Assembly: GCF_000350225.1 (NCBI RefSeq) | Contig: NW_005178851.1 | Coordinates: 1 to 64,000, forward strand | Reading direction: 5' to 3' | DNA from: Chondrus crispus | Lineage: Eukaryota; Rhodophyta; Florideophyceae; Gigartinales; Gigartinaceae | Length of the DNA: 64,000 nucleotides | In this document: positions 42,501 to 53,760 of the stretch, piece after piece | How the letters are laid out: each line of letters opens with the position of its first letter | Position numbering within the stretch: the first letter of the stretch is position 1 | Program-made: the position numbers and the translations under genes | The notes under the pieces: generated by a model | What the model was told of the DNA's origin: nothing | The model's input: only the letters and a program-made list of their open reading frames with translations | The model's database searches: none

Positions 42501-43950
42501 TTTACAAGACATTGAGAAGATATTTTTATTGGCCTACGATGGCCCTAGACTGCTATGCAGTCGCGAAGAATTGCGCCGCATGTGCGCGGGAAAGGGTGAA
42601 GTTAAGAAGAAACACGAAGGAAATGAAGCTGTTCACGCCCAAAGCTCCGCTGGAGTTTGTCGCCATCGACATCCTCGGCGAGCTAATCACAACTAAACGA
42701 GAAAATCGGTACATTCTCGTGATCAGCGATCGATACTCGAAACTGGTACGAACCGTACCGTTGAAGAAGATATCAGCTGCGCACATCGCACAAGCCTTCG
42801 TTCACCATTGGGTGTTCGTGTGCGGACCGCCGGTCAAGCTGCTGTCCGACAATGGAACACAGTTCACGGCCCGGTTCTTTCCGAAACGTCAGCCGAATTC
42901 TCGGTATTGGCAACGTTTTCACGACTACGTAACACCCGCAAGCCAACGGCCAAGTTGAGAGGTTTAACCGCACGCTGACTTCCGCATTGCGAAAATACGT
43001 TGGAGAGCATCCCAAGGACTGGAACCTATTTAGCGACGCCGTGACGTTTGCATACAACACGCAAGTTCATCGAACTACGAACATTGCGCCCTTCGAGCTG
43101 GTGTTAGCTCGGGCGCCGAGAAGCATTGCGTTACAAGCACAGCCAAGTTTCGAAAAATTTAGCTCGAATCGAGCGTACTACCTGAAATGGCAGTCGTGGT
43201 TGGAAAGCCTGATGAAAGGCGCTGGTAAGAGCTTGCGGAAAGAACAAGCGCGCTACAAGCGAAATTTCGACGCAAGGCTCTGCCAGTCGAAGTATGACAT
43301 CCCTCCAGGATCATACGTATTCCTTCGGAAAGGGCAAGGTACGGCTACCGAGCCGAAACATAAGTTGGCACAAGTGGCTACGGGCCCATATCAAGTGATG
43401 GAGTCAACTGAGAATACGGTCGTCATTGCCATCGGCGACCAGGAAGAGCGCGTGTCCCGAGATCGAGCCGAATTAGCCCCTAATCCCATAGACTACACGC
43501 CTATAGTCGGGCTACGACAAGCGTTACAATTCCTCAACTGAGAAGGGGAACAAGAAGAACCCGCCGCGCAACGGAAGGATAGGATGGATGGCGGACCTTT
43601 GATAAATCAGGAAGCTGCGGGCATCCCGCCCGATCTACAAGAGATGGGAGGTTCGGAAGAGCAGGATGAGGATGAGCCGCTGGCTCTTCGGAAGGGGGAC
43701 GGACAGTTGGACACGCAGGAAGAAGGAACCGGGGGTCAGGAGTACGTGATCGACAAAATAGTCGACCACGCTAATCAAGATGGAAAATTAATTCTCAAGG
43801 TGGAATGATGGCTACGCAATTGAGGACGCAACGTGGGAGCCGATTTCTCAGCTACCGCGCAGCGCAGTGGTGACCTATTTCCGGAGGAAGAAACTGCCCC
43901 TCCCACCGCAAGTCGCACGCGCGAAACCAGGATGAGCTCCATACGGAATG
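39382..43950 (+). pseudogene. pol: B2 pol, multiple lesions
   Basis: Pieces in order: pol start 39382-39591; a frameshift; protease 39558-40136 (LDTGAGPNLV); a missing T near 40110 and a TGA at 40139-40141, both shared with B3; then 40205-42958 with RT (FCVEYRRLYAV, YLDDIIIF), RNase H (VDTDASDYQIG, VHTDHASLRWL) and integrase up to LLSDNGTQF. The zinc-binding region reads SYYAKLAGHPGG, so the first His is Tyr. Small indels near 42880-42940 break the core; 42987-43541 continues to a TGA (FLN-stop, where B1 has FLNREG). The chromodomain start YVIDKIVDH follows, then a frameshift at about 43807 in KVE/WYGY. None of these pieces can make a full polyprotein. Confidence 0.94.
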
Positions 43951-45175
43951 TGATGATGGAACGCGAAAAGAAGACGCGAGCCGCAACCAGTTTCCTATGC
44001 TTTTACCTTCTTAACTGTTCTGTTTTGTTTTTGGTTTTTTTTGGTTTTGGTTGTTTTGTTTTTTTATGTTTGTTTTCCCTTCCCCAGACGCACCTAGGTC
44101 GGCGATCCCGAAGCGAGCGTGCGTAGTTTTAGGAAGAACACGACCGGCGCCCAAGGGTGACAAGGGATTGCGAACCGCCGATCTTGATTAAGGCTACAAG
44201 CTGTATCTCGAGTCGAGGAAGAAGTCTGTTCTACAAGGGAACGAGTGTGACGAGAAGATTGGAGAAGAACGGGATGCGTCAGGTTGACGAGTGTGCTACC
44301 TTCGAGATAAGGTAAAAGGTTGGGAGAGGACGCAGTCGATGGGCGACTGCACGCAGACGAGGCAGATCAAGACGACGTGTAGGATGCGAGAAGTGAGGGA
44401 ACCGCGACTGAAATAGTGGAGATAGGATGAAAACAGTTGCTCGCCAGTAGGGTGATCGCATCGAGAATCAGCAACCGGATATCGGCTCTGTGCGGGGTTA
44501 TGAGGCTCCAAGGTATTCGCGTGGTAGCAAAAGGGGATGCCGCCGTCGAGAAGTTATCAAGTTGGAAAGGATGTTACGGATCGCGCCGTGGTGAGGAGTA
44601 AGGACGGTCCACACACACGCACGCCCAGGCGAGATTACGCATGCGGGATGTTGTCGAGTCGAGACGGACGCTGTGAAGCACAGCACGAAGCCAGCGAGAA
44701 ATGACCATAGCGGAAGTAAGGCGCATCGGCAATGGCGAGAAGGAAAGATGAGGTGAGACGAGCAAGTATGGGTGGCTTAACGCTCATGGAGATAGAGCGG
44801 CGAGATGCGCTACATCAGGAAGTGACGAAGTCACTGCAGCCTCAGGTAGAGACAATGCGCAAATTACGTATGACCACGCGTCGCATGAGTGCGCACGCAA
44901 AGGCACGTCTAGATCAGGGATCCACACCCGCTTGTCATAATTTGAAAGGAAAGTGTTTTTGAGGTTTTTTCACGAGTGGACAAAGGACAAGTGGCGCGCG
45001 AGCAGAAGTGAGATACAGGGGATGACGCGAAATTTTAATTCAGATCAAGAAACCGAAGGAGTTGCCGCAGATTTGTTGTCGCTGGCCACAGCCGACGATA
45101 CAAACACCGAAGTCTATCCGCACTCAAGTCCGGTCACCCGGGCAGGACGCTAACTACACCCCACAAACCGACGGA
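43951..45175 (+). other. B2 post-pol region, no gene seen
   Basis: Positions 43950-44220 match, inverted, the region directly after pol in B3 (52330-52590), with a T-rich block at about 44000-44085. The rest up to the truncated antisense gene shows no supported gene. At 1.2 kb it is far shorter than in B3 or B5, consistent with an internal deletion. Confidence 0.7.
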
Positions 45176-45718
45176 CTAACGCTCGTCAAACGGAGAAGAA
45201 TTACTGTCAACGACAGATCCGGAGTTACGAAGACGGCTGCTGACCGAGGTTGCAGCCGTCGCCCGGTCAACACCGATCGACCTCACTCCTTTCCCATGTA
45301 CCCTGCGCGCAAGCGACTCGCCCCCTGCAGGAATGGCGATGAGAGCCAACCAATCGTAAGACCGAATAGCTTGAAGGGGGATTTGTCCTGGGAGCATACC
45401 GGCGCCGTCGGCGAACGAGTAAGTAATGTCATCGAAAGCGCATACACCGATCACTGAGAACCATTTAGCGGAAGCAAAAAGCTCAGGGTTAAGGCGCATG
45501 GCCTTATCGTGGAGCTCCGACGCAGCAGCGCATCGACGAGAGGACGGAGTGTCACGACCGGAGTCGATGTGGGCAACAGGGCTGGCATGTTGGGAATCAG
45601 GGGGTAATCGAGGGATGGAAGGAAGACTTAGAGGGTCGTGGGAAGTGGAGGAAAAGCCCACGCCGGGGCGCTTGCGTTTGGTACCACCACTCGGGTGGCT
45701 CCGGGATGAAGGAAACAT
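45176..45718 (-). pseudogene. B2 antisense gene, truncated
   Basis: 180 codons from the ATG at 45718, on the strand opposite to gag-pol, starting about 124 nt from the 3' LTR as in B5. The first 130 residues align with the other copies (GVGFSSTS; SIPRLPP; LFASAKWFSVIG; FADGAGMLPGQIPLQAIRSYDW; IAIPA). After that the match stops abruptly and an unrelated tail reads to a stop. So the 5' third of the gene remains, joined to other sequence by deletion. Confidence 0.8.
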
Positions 45719-45828
45719 GGGGCCCGTCTTGCTCTTGCACTTTCACCGGATACCGGATGCGGTGGTGTGCAGTTATGAGAGAAATGGCGAGAAGATTATA
45801 CGATGGCGGAGTGCCGTACAAGAGCGCT

Positions 45829-45841
45829 CGGAAGGGGGATA
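45829..45841 (+). promoter_or_regulatory. B2 polypurine tract
   Basis: CGGAAGGGGGATA directly precedes the 3' LTR. The corresponding tracts of B5 (TATCCCCCTTCTG at 28728) and B3 (TATCTGCCTTCTG at 35512) appear in inverted form. Confidence 0.75.
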
Positions 45842-46888
45842 TGTAGTGCAATACGCACCTGGAAAAGGGGGTGAAAAGAAAGGAAAATATTTGGATATGA
45901 AAAGTAGTCCGGGTTGGGGGACACACGTGTGAATAATTGCACAGTTTCAATTTTTAATTATTTTATTTTATTTAGTTAATTAGTTAGCATTAATTTTGCT
46001 GACATTAGATTAGATTTAGGATCTAGCGCCGCGAGCTACTGTACTGGCTCCGGCGGGGCGATATATACCTTAGCCTTCTGACCACCAAGTCAGTAAAGGT
46101 AACCCGAGTTGCCAGAGTTGAATGTCGCCTTGGTCCAAGTCCGTCTCTACCAAGACGCTCCCTTTTACCTAAGCCTACCGCATCCTTTGCGCTCGGGGGT
46201 TCCCTTCTCTTTTCCCTTTATTTCCCTATTCATTCCTCTACTTCTATTTCTATCTTTCCCTTAATTGTGTTGGTTCCATTGGAGTCGGTTGCGACCGATT
46301 CGGTGTAGGTGTTTTAGCCATCGGGCAACACGTCGTGTAGCGCTGCTACTGTTTCAAGTTCCGTCGGAAGGCTGTTGCCACGACGCCTCCGTCGAAGGTC
46401 TTACTGTATAAGACAGAGTTGGTACCACCTACCGCGATTGCGATCGCGCTGGTGAGGGTGTTTCTAGCCATCGGGCAACACGTCGGTAGTAGCGCTGCTA
46501 CACAATTACGATCCCGTCGGGTAGTGCTGAGCAAGCCCCCGTCGAAGACCTTGAATTATACCCAAGGTGCTGAAGACGCTCGTCGAGCATTGGCCTTACA
46601 ACCCAGCGAACCGCGGTTACATCCTCGTAGACAAGCCCAACCCGCACTCGCCGAGCACTCAAGTCTTCACAAGTCTCTACCACCATTTTCCTCCCGGGCC
46701 GGGCATCTTTCCTTACCCCCCCGTCGGAGTTGAGCTACCGTGGGCCGCAAGCCCACACAAAGGGAAAGGGAGTCTCGAACGCTCCATAGCGCGTGCCATC
46801 GGGAGTTGTTGTTGTTGCTGTTGTTGTTTTCTTCTTTCTGTTTGACCGTCGGACTGTGTTCGCGGCCTGCCAGGCACATTGCACTACA
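45842..46888 (+). repeat. B2 3' LTR
   Basis: 1047 bp, from TGTAGTGCAATACG to TTGCACTACA, followed by the target duplication TGTAG. It is close to the 5' LTR and to the solo LTR at 57629. TATATA lies at 46062-46067. Confidence 0.96.
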
Positions 46889-48218
46889 TGTAGCAGTTCC
46901 GACTTCTATCCTACGTCATCCTCCCCCACGGGGCCGTTCCACTCTCTCCCTGCGATTTATGGAGGCCGTATCCGCTCGGCTTGCCATCCCCATTTCCGAC
47001 ACCCTCATACCCTCGGCATACGGTTGCGACACTTGGCGTTGTCGTACAGAGGGCGAACGCCTCTACTTGGACAATCTCATTGATATCACCTTTGGTGACC
47101 CTGCCGCCGAGGCGGACTGCCTGTGGCGAAACCGACATACTGTCACATCTGATGCCATCTTCTGGACCGAACCCATTATCCCTTCGAATTTCCGTCATTT
47201 AAAACGCGGGGGTACTTTCTTCTTTCAGAACACAGTGCGCTTTGAACGGCGTATTCGGTCTGATACGGGGTACTTCATCGGCTACCAAATGGTAGAGGCA
47301 CGCGAGATTTCCCGTCAGCATTATGCAAGTCGTTACCAGCGCATCTCCTCGTGGTGGAGCCAGTACGAGGTGATTCAAGGCTTTTGGGCCGAAATGGGAC
47401 CCATACTCACGTACTATGGCAGCTACCTGCGGGATCCGCAACACGGGTTATGGGTGGTCTTCCTCACAGAGTGGTGCGTCAAAGTAGCTGCGACCCTCTT
47501 GTGGGAGACCTATGATTGCTGGCGCATGTGGCACCTCCCCGCGAAGCTGATAGCACAAATGCGTCTATGGGATTTCTCTGTCCCTCTGGGTGGCTCTGAT
47601 GTCAATCGCGAAATACGCTCCCTCCTTGATGCGATCGAGGGCATGGATTGGGACTGTGTCCCTCTGCAAAACTCCTCTCGATCCTTCACTCGCCAACGTC
47701 CCTCTTTCTCCCCTGGTCGAAACCACCCAGCCGCGGGCGACTTCGTGTGGTTCAACCCCGGGTCATCGACCCTCTGCTCAGCGTGGGAAGCTCAAACGAG
47801 CCGTCGATTCGGAAACCAAACACCGGTTTCCGACATCAGCCCCATCGTTACATCTGACCCCCGGGAGCTTCAAGTATGCTCCCGTCCTTCCTCTCCAATT
47901 CCTCCTCGATCGGCTGTCCCTGCTTCCCCGCGCGCAGCCCTGGCCTCTGCATCCTCGTCAAAGGCGCCCCCAACTGTCGAAATTGCCTCGGCAGGCCACA
48001 CCGAAACATTATCGGTGAGGGAAGCAATATCTCCCCCCCTGTCTCCAACAATTTCCAAAAATACCCACGACGTCACGAGCGTATACTGTGCCTTACTCCG
48101 TGCTCACGGTGTTGAAGGAGAGGCTTTGCAAGGAGCCTCGATTGACGACCTGCGAGTTTTGGCTCGCCTGGTGCCATCACTTCCAAAGGGCAAATCCTTT
48201 GGTAACCCTCCCGTCTGA
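46889..48218 (+). CDS. B3 antisense gene, 3' part (split by B2)
   Basis: It continues the gene begun at 35618, from AVPTSILRH to the stop at 48216-48218, about 443 codons without a stop. It aligns throughout with B5: RGRSTLSLRFMEAV, RTEGERLYLDNLID, GGTFFFQNTVRFERRIRSDT, WWSQYEVIQGFWAEMGPILT, LTEWCVKVAATLLWE, the Pro/Ser-rich tail, and HGVEGEALQGASIDDLRVLA. The open frame actually extends back to 46740 inside the LTR, giving an artefactual Leu-rich leader in frame. Function unknown; intact except for the B2 insertion. Confidence 0.82.
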
Positions 48219-48800
48219 GCTGACGGGCGCGACACTTCCCTCGTGATAGCTTGTCGCATCTCTATCCTGCCTGCGTGACGCTGAATTTGCGACCTCGTCA
48301 TGTCGCCTTTGCTCCGTAAATTGAATTTTCCTGCGTGCTCCTTCGTCCCTTCGTTTCCTACTCTTTTTCTCATTGATGCCCACCCCATCAAAATCACGGT
48401 GGCACCCTTATACCCCCTTCCTCCTTCTCTTCACCTCGCTACTTCCTCCTGTTTTTCTCTCTCTTTTTTTTCTTTTTGTATACGACCCGTCGCCGCGGTC
48501 GTATCTTCCCCTTTCCACTTTCCTTCTCTTTTCCTCGTTACTGTATTTCTTCTCTTATCCTTTTTCCGTGCACCTCTGCTACTGCAGTTGCACATCCCCT
48601 ATTACCTTCTCTTTTCCTTGCACAACCCTCCTTCTGCCATCGTGTCGCACATCTCCTTTTTCCACCTCCTTGCTTTCACTTTCCCACCTCCCCGAGTCTG
48701 TCCTCGTCTCGTACTGTGTTCCTCCCTTGGGGACTAATTTATCTCTCCGGATCACCTCATCGACCGGCTGGGATACACGTTGTACCTTTCAGGCTGAAAA
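48219..48800 (+). other. C/T-rich tract after the antisense gene
   Basis: Strongly pyrimidine-rich on the plus strand (about 48340-48720), like the tract in the same position of B5 (30850-31500). Open frames here are low-complexity Ser/Phe/Leu/Pro and are not convincing genes. Confidence 0.6.
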
Positions 48801-49012
48801 AATTAAATTGTCGCAGCGGCGTGGATGATCGGTCAGACTGTGACACTCGAGAATGTGAGCAGAGGTCCTCATTTTGCTCCCATTGTACGTCTCCATTTAG
48901 CTCTGTCGCCGACAGCTGCGCGATCGACTGTAATTCTCTTTTCTTTCAATTCTTCAGGCTCCTCGAGGCGATTCTCGCTATCGCAGCGGGGTGACTGTCG
49001 CCATCATCGAGG

Positions 49013-49381
49013 TTGCCATTCATGTCGAGTCAATACGAAATCGCGTTCGTCATTTTGCCGGTGATTTCGTTTTCGAGACTTCTCGGTGGGGTCGCGGGCG
49101 AAGGTGTCTTTGAGGCGTTCGCGCTAGCATTTGCAGATCTAGCTCATGAGCGAGTTGACTTTCGTTCTTCGCTTGTTGTCATGGATGAAATTTTGCAATC
49201 TTTGGACGAGGATGGTCGTCAGAGAATATGCAAAATTCTCCCGGCCCTTCTTGATGAAAAACACAGCCCACGAAATACAGTTTTGGTCGTTGCCCAAGAC
49301 GAAGCACCAGAAATTGCTGGCTTAGCTCACGGCGGAATAAATATTGTTAGCAGGCAGAGGACCATAGTGAAGTGCTCCTAA
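49013..49381 (+). pseudogene. ABC/SMC-like ATPase, C-terminal fragment (cellular-type gene)
   Basis: The open frame ends at TAA 49379-49381. Its second half reads as the C-terminal lobe of an ABC-type (SMC/RecN/SbcC-like) ATPase: SSLVVMDEILQSLDEDG is a Walker B with catalytic Glu followed by a D-loop-like SLD, then RICKILPAL, then NTVLVVAQDE, in the place of the H-loop strand. Upstream, FSRLLGGVAGEG may be a degraded signature motif. A plausible intron 3' end (TTTCTTTCAATTCTTCAG) lies at 48940-48957, and protein-like sequence in another frame follows it, so the 5' part is either spliced or broken. It converges on the syntaxin-like gene. Family assignment is by motif only. Confidence 0.45.
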
Positions 49382-49412
49382 ATTCCATTGACTCCGCGCT
49401 GCCTTATCGAAG

Positions 49413-50389
49413 TTAATAAATGTACATTTCTCCAGGCGGGCTGTCCAGTTCCGGGACGACGGGGAACGTTAAACCTATGTCTTGTGAGAGTCCGAGGCTA
49501 AAAAGACTTTGGTATTTTAGCTCGTCCATTTTAAAAACAAGAATTGTGAACATAACTCCACATGCGATAGATAGAAGGATGATGCAACAAAGAGCGTGTC
49601 GCTTCCCTGATCGACGACTAGCGACGCAATATCCTTGACAATCGTGGCCAAGTCATTGACATTTTCTGCGACACAAGTGAGCTCCTGGGTTCGATCCTCA
49701 GCCAAGGCAGAAGCGTTTTCCACGATGAGCAGTTGCGATTCTGAAAAGCCTTAGTCGTACTGGTCTGCTGCGGATGGGTCACCAATATCTATCAGGGTCC
49801 CCATCTTTGAATCTGTTTTCGCGGCGAAAGATTCACAAAGTTCTTCGAGTTTGTCTAGGTACGCTTTCTGGCGCTTTCGGAATGACATTGAGAGGTGTTG
49901 CAGGGGTGTTGCGAATCGCTTCTGCAGGTTCTGCCGGATCTTTGTTTCAACTTCCCTATCATCTGAATCAAGCTCTGTAGTGTGTTTGGTGACATTTCGA
50001 ACTTCCCACTCGACGTCATGTAACAGCTTGGTCAATTGATGAGACCGCGTTCGGATGTCGTGCTCAAGTTGAGAAGTATCTGTTTCTCCAACTGAAGGTA
50101 GCCAATGCTTGTTATACAGTGAGATGAGTTGCTCCAGGAGCTTTTCTAGTTCTGATAAATCACCCGTAAGTTCGTCGTACGTGAAGATCCAGTCCGGTTC
50201 CATACCTCCCCTCCGAGCCTGAGTACCGTTCTCATCTGCACTGTCATCATGATTTGAGTCGAAATCTCCTGTTGCACTTTCTGCGTCGATAAACCTGCTG
50301 CCCTCGGATGCCCTTGTCGGTCGACGGTGCAGTGCTCTCGCTTGTTCGCGATATCGTAAGAATAAACCGGTGCGATCCCTCGTCGCCAT
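49413..50389 (-). pseudogene. Syntaxin-16/Tlg2-like Qa-SNARE, damaged
   Basis: It starts at ATG 50389 with MATRDRTGLFLRYREQAR, close to the syntaxin-16 N-terminus, followed by the helical Habc region (WIFTYDELTGDL; LISLYNKHWLPSVG; EHDIRTRSHQLTKLLHDVEW; LQKRFATPLQHLSMSFRKRQ). A TAA at 49751-49753 lies between DQYD and GFSESQLLIVE; syntaxin-16 has an arginine there. The frame then gives the first half of the SNARE motif up to the zero-layer Gln (LVVDQG). About 100 nt of the second half are missing. A shifted frame resumes with the membrane anchor (CIILLSIACGVMFTILVF) and a short tail ending at 49413. In life such a protein anchors in Golgi/endosome membranes and drives fusion. No intron is evident. 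Confidence 0.8.
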
Positions 50390-52593
50390 TGCGAAGGTTT
50401 ACGTACAGCCAGCTCTCTGTACAATCAGCGAAGAAATCCCGTTTTTGAACCGTCGCATACTGCGGCGCAAGACTTCTGTGAAGGCGTTCCTTGCCAGTTA
50501 GTACAGTGAAGGAACGATGCGAAGGACACGGCTTCCACGGGTTACCCCTTTCCACAATGTTCCTCCCTTGGACGTCCTCGGAGGAAGAAGGCGTGAGGCT
50601 CTCGATCCTCTCGTGAAGAAATAATTAACGTTCCGCGATTCACACGGGGGGGAACCCTCCCGTTCGCGGGGCGTCGATTCCTTAGTCTCTCAATCGTAGT
50701 CAGCGCCTTTGAAGCGGATTCGACGACGTCGTCGTTCGTTGGTGTGGTCGGCGTCGTGCGCGGGGGTTTGTGACGGTGCGGCCGGACGGCCTCGGATACT
50801 CGTGCCTTTGTGGCTATAGCAAGCGACACCCCGTTCTCGTATGACCGACAAGTTCCGTACCTTCCCTTAATTCTGATTAAAATTTCGAAGACCGACCAGT
50901 GTTCACTTTTCGATTCTCTCCGCCCGTCCAGCAGCTCCCTGCCGGTATCCCCATTTTTTTGATTAAATCATGCCCCACGAGGGCGGATCACTGATCCAAG
51001 CGTCCCTTCACGTGCGCGTGGCGGCAGCGCGTGATCGCATCCAGGAGGTGTATTACGTCAGCCTGCGACTACAGTAAATTTTTCCATTTCATGGCATGGC
51101 AGCGCACGCGGCTTCATTCATGTGAGGGGGTCCGAGGCAGAATCGCCTAACTCATTCCAGTTCCCTTCTCTCATTTCCTCTGATCCCGATGCCGGCGACT
51201 ATCGCTACTCTCTCTCCCCGCGGTGCGCTTCACATCGTCCACGTCCTCTTGATTCGTCTCGTTCACGTGCGCGTGCGCGCGCATTTCAACTGCCTCTTTT
51301 CCACACCTTCTCGTTCTTCCTGCGCGGAACAGCATTCCGACCGACTCGGCGTTATCCCTTTTGGCTCCCCCCCGAACTACGGGAGGTTGTCTTGTCGACA
51401 GAAATTTACCTATAGTAAATGTCACACGATCGGCGGTGTTAGCGTTTGGCAGAAGGCGGCGAAAATCGAGGTGACTTCACGAGGTCATGATGGCCTCGTC
51501 GCGAAAGCCAGCACATCGATCTTGCTCCCCTGTCGCTTTTCCCTTGACTTATTGTCTCAGCCAGACGTCAGCTTGGTCTGTGCGGCGTGACTGACTTGCA
51601 GAGCCCATGATAAAAGAAATCGCAGATAAGAACCTTTTCTCGCTTCCGTGCGCGTCTTTCTGCGCGGTGCGCTTCCATGTTACTGTTGTAGCTAGCTGCT
51701 AGCATGACATCTCTCTAGCAACGTCTTTCTTTTCATTTGCCAGTGGTTCGACGAACTCCTTTCCGCTTGGCTCCATCCATGACGTAAAAACACACGTCGT
51801 ACTGTAACATTCCCACATTGGCTTCGGCTTCGCTTCGACTCGCCCTACGTGGCGAGCCGACCGCGCCAAGGGACGTCGTTCGTTGCCTCCTCGTGTCTTT
51901 GCCAGAAGGCTTGTTGGCGGCAATCGTTGGTCACCTTCCACACGCCTTCTATCTTCATCAATCTAATCTACTTGTCCCCTTGTGACAAAATCCTTCTGAG
52001 CGATACAAAACAAAAAAAGAATTGACGACAAAAGAATCAGACAAACGCTAGGCGTCGTATCACACGATCGATCGCTGTACGTCAACGACGTTCCCATCAG
52101 GGCTTCTATTCGACTCATTCTGAGCGTGGGCGACACCGGTGGTGTGTTGCCGACCGTCCCAGTCTCTCGAACTCGACTTCACGCCTTTCTTAACGCCCTA
52201 TGCCTCTCAATCGTCAGTGCCGTTCCCGGATCATTGTTAAAATTCACACAACCCTTCTGTGTTCCGCGTTTTTTCTTGCGACACATGTCTCTCTGGACTT
52301 CCTTCACGTGATCCGTCCTCTCCTTCCTCAACTCGAGATACAGCGTGTAGCCTTAATCACGATCGGCGGTTGGCAGTGCCTTGTCGCCCTTGGGCGCCTG
52401 TCGTGTTCTTCTGACATTACGCACGATCGTTCCGGAATGACGGACCTAGGTGCGTCTCGGGAAGGAAAAAAACATAAAAAAACAAAACAACAAGAAAAGA
52501 ACGAAACAGAATAGTTAAGAAGGTAAAAACATAGGAAACTGGTTGCGGCTCGCGTCTTCTTTTCGCTTTCCATCATCACATTGCGTATGGAGC
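50390..52593 (-). other. B3 post-pol region between the gene island and pol
   Basis: No gene is supported. 52330-52590 matches, inverted, the region directly after pol in B2. An A-rich motif at 51995-52030 resembles 1665-1700. Between 50400 and 51700 I see no match to the other B copies, so the cellular segment may reach this far. Open frames such as 51122-51415 are not recognisable. Confidence 0.5.
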
Positions 52594-53760
52594 TCATCCT
52601 GGTCTCGCGCATGCGACTTGCGGCGGGAGGGGCAGTTTCTTCCTCCGGAAATACGTGACGGCCGCACTGCGGGGTAATTGCTCAATGGGCTCCCACGTCG
52701 CGTCCGCGGGCGTATAGCCGTACCATTCCACCTTGAGAATCAAATTACCATTTCGATAATCGTGGTCGGCGACCCGATCGATTACATATTCCGTATTTTC
52801 GGTTTCCTCTCCTTTCTCTGAACTGTTCCCTTCCCCCTCCAGAAGATCTTCCAACGCGTCCTCTTCTCTGGACTTTCCGAACTCGCGTAGGTCCGGAGAC
52901 GTCTCCGCTGTCGGCGCTTAACTAATTTGATTGTCCTGGTCCCCTGACGTAGGCGCACGGGTGTGAGGACATTCCCCGTCCTCCATTACCTCTCCTTCTT
53001 CGTTTAGCTCCGGCGCTCCCAGGAACTGCAGCGCTTGACGTACGCCAGTTATCGGCGCATAGTCCATCGGGCTTGGGGCTAACTCCACCCTGTCTCGCGA
53101 TACGCGTTCCTGCTGATCGCCAATGGCAATGACTACCGTATGTTGATCCGATCTGTTAACCTGATAAGGTCCCGTAGCGACTTGTGCCAGCTTGTGTTTC
53201 GGTTCGCTAGCCGTGCCCTGCTCCTTCCGAAGGAACACGTAGGACCCCGGTGGGATCTCATATTGCGGTTTGCGAAGGCGTGCGTCGAAATTTCGCTTGT
53301 ACCGGGCTTGTTCCTTTCGCAAACTCCTATCGGCGCCTTGCATTAGGCTTTCCAACCACGACTGCCATTTCCGGTAGTATGCTCGTGACGAGCTAAAGTT
53401 CTCCAAAGTTGGTTGCGCTTGTAACGCAATGCTTCTCGGCGCCCGAGCTAACACCAGCTCGAAGAGCGCGATATTCGTAGTTCGATGAACTTGTGTGTTG
53501 TATGCGAACGTCACAGCGTCGCTAAATAAGTCCCAGTCCTTGAGTTGCTCTCCAACGTATTTTCGCAACGCGGAAGTCAGCGTGCGGTTAAATCTCTCAA
53601 CTTGGCCGTTGGCTTGCGGGTGGTACGTAGTCGTGAACACATTGCGTATGCCGAGAATTCGGCAGACATTCTGAAAGAACCGGGCCGTGAACTGTGTTCC
53701 ATTGTCGGACAGCAGCTTGACCGGCGGTCCGTACACGAATACTCAATGGTGAACGAAGGC
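52594..53760 (-). pseudogene. pol: B3 pol: integrase C-terminal half and chromodomain
   Basis: It follows the upstream pol frame across two nonsense codons (TAA after ISAAHIA at about 53761 and TGA two codons after FVHH). The open part 52918-53736 holds the second catalytic Asp (KLLSDNGTQF) and the Glu (GQVERFNRTL). A further TAA after DNQIS separates it from 52594-52854, which holds the chromodomain (EYVIDRVADHDY; LKVEWYGYTPADATWEP). The linker before the chromodomain differs from B1 and B2, so the 3' end of this copy belongs to a different subfamily. Confidence 0.92.

Larger units (their letters stand above)
36021..46888 (+). mobile_element. Complete family-B element B2, defective, nested in the B3 antisense gene
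   Basis: 10.87 kb with both LTRs (36021-37065 and 45842-46888), PBS at 37070, gag, pol, chromodomain, a short post-pol region, a truncated antisense gene (45176-45718, minus), PPT and target duplication. The LTRs differ at a few per cent of sites. Gag has lost its ATG and has a frameshift and a stop; pol has several frameshifts and stops. It shares one gag frameshift with B1 and one gag stop, one pol frameshift and one pol stop with B3. Confidence 0.96.
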
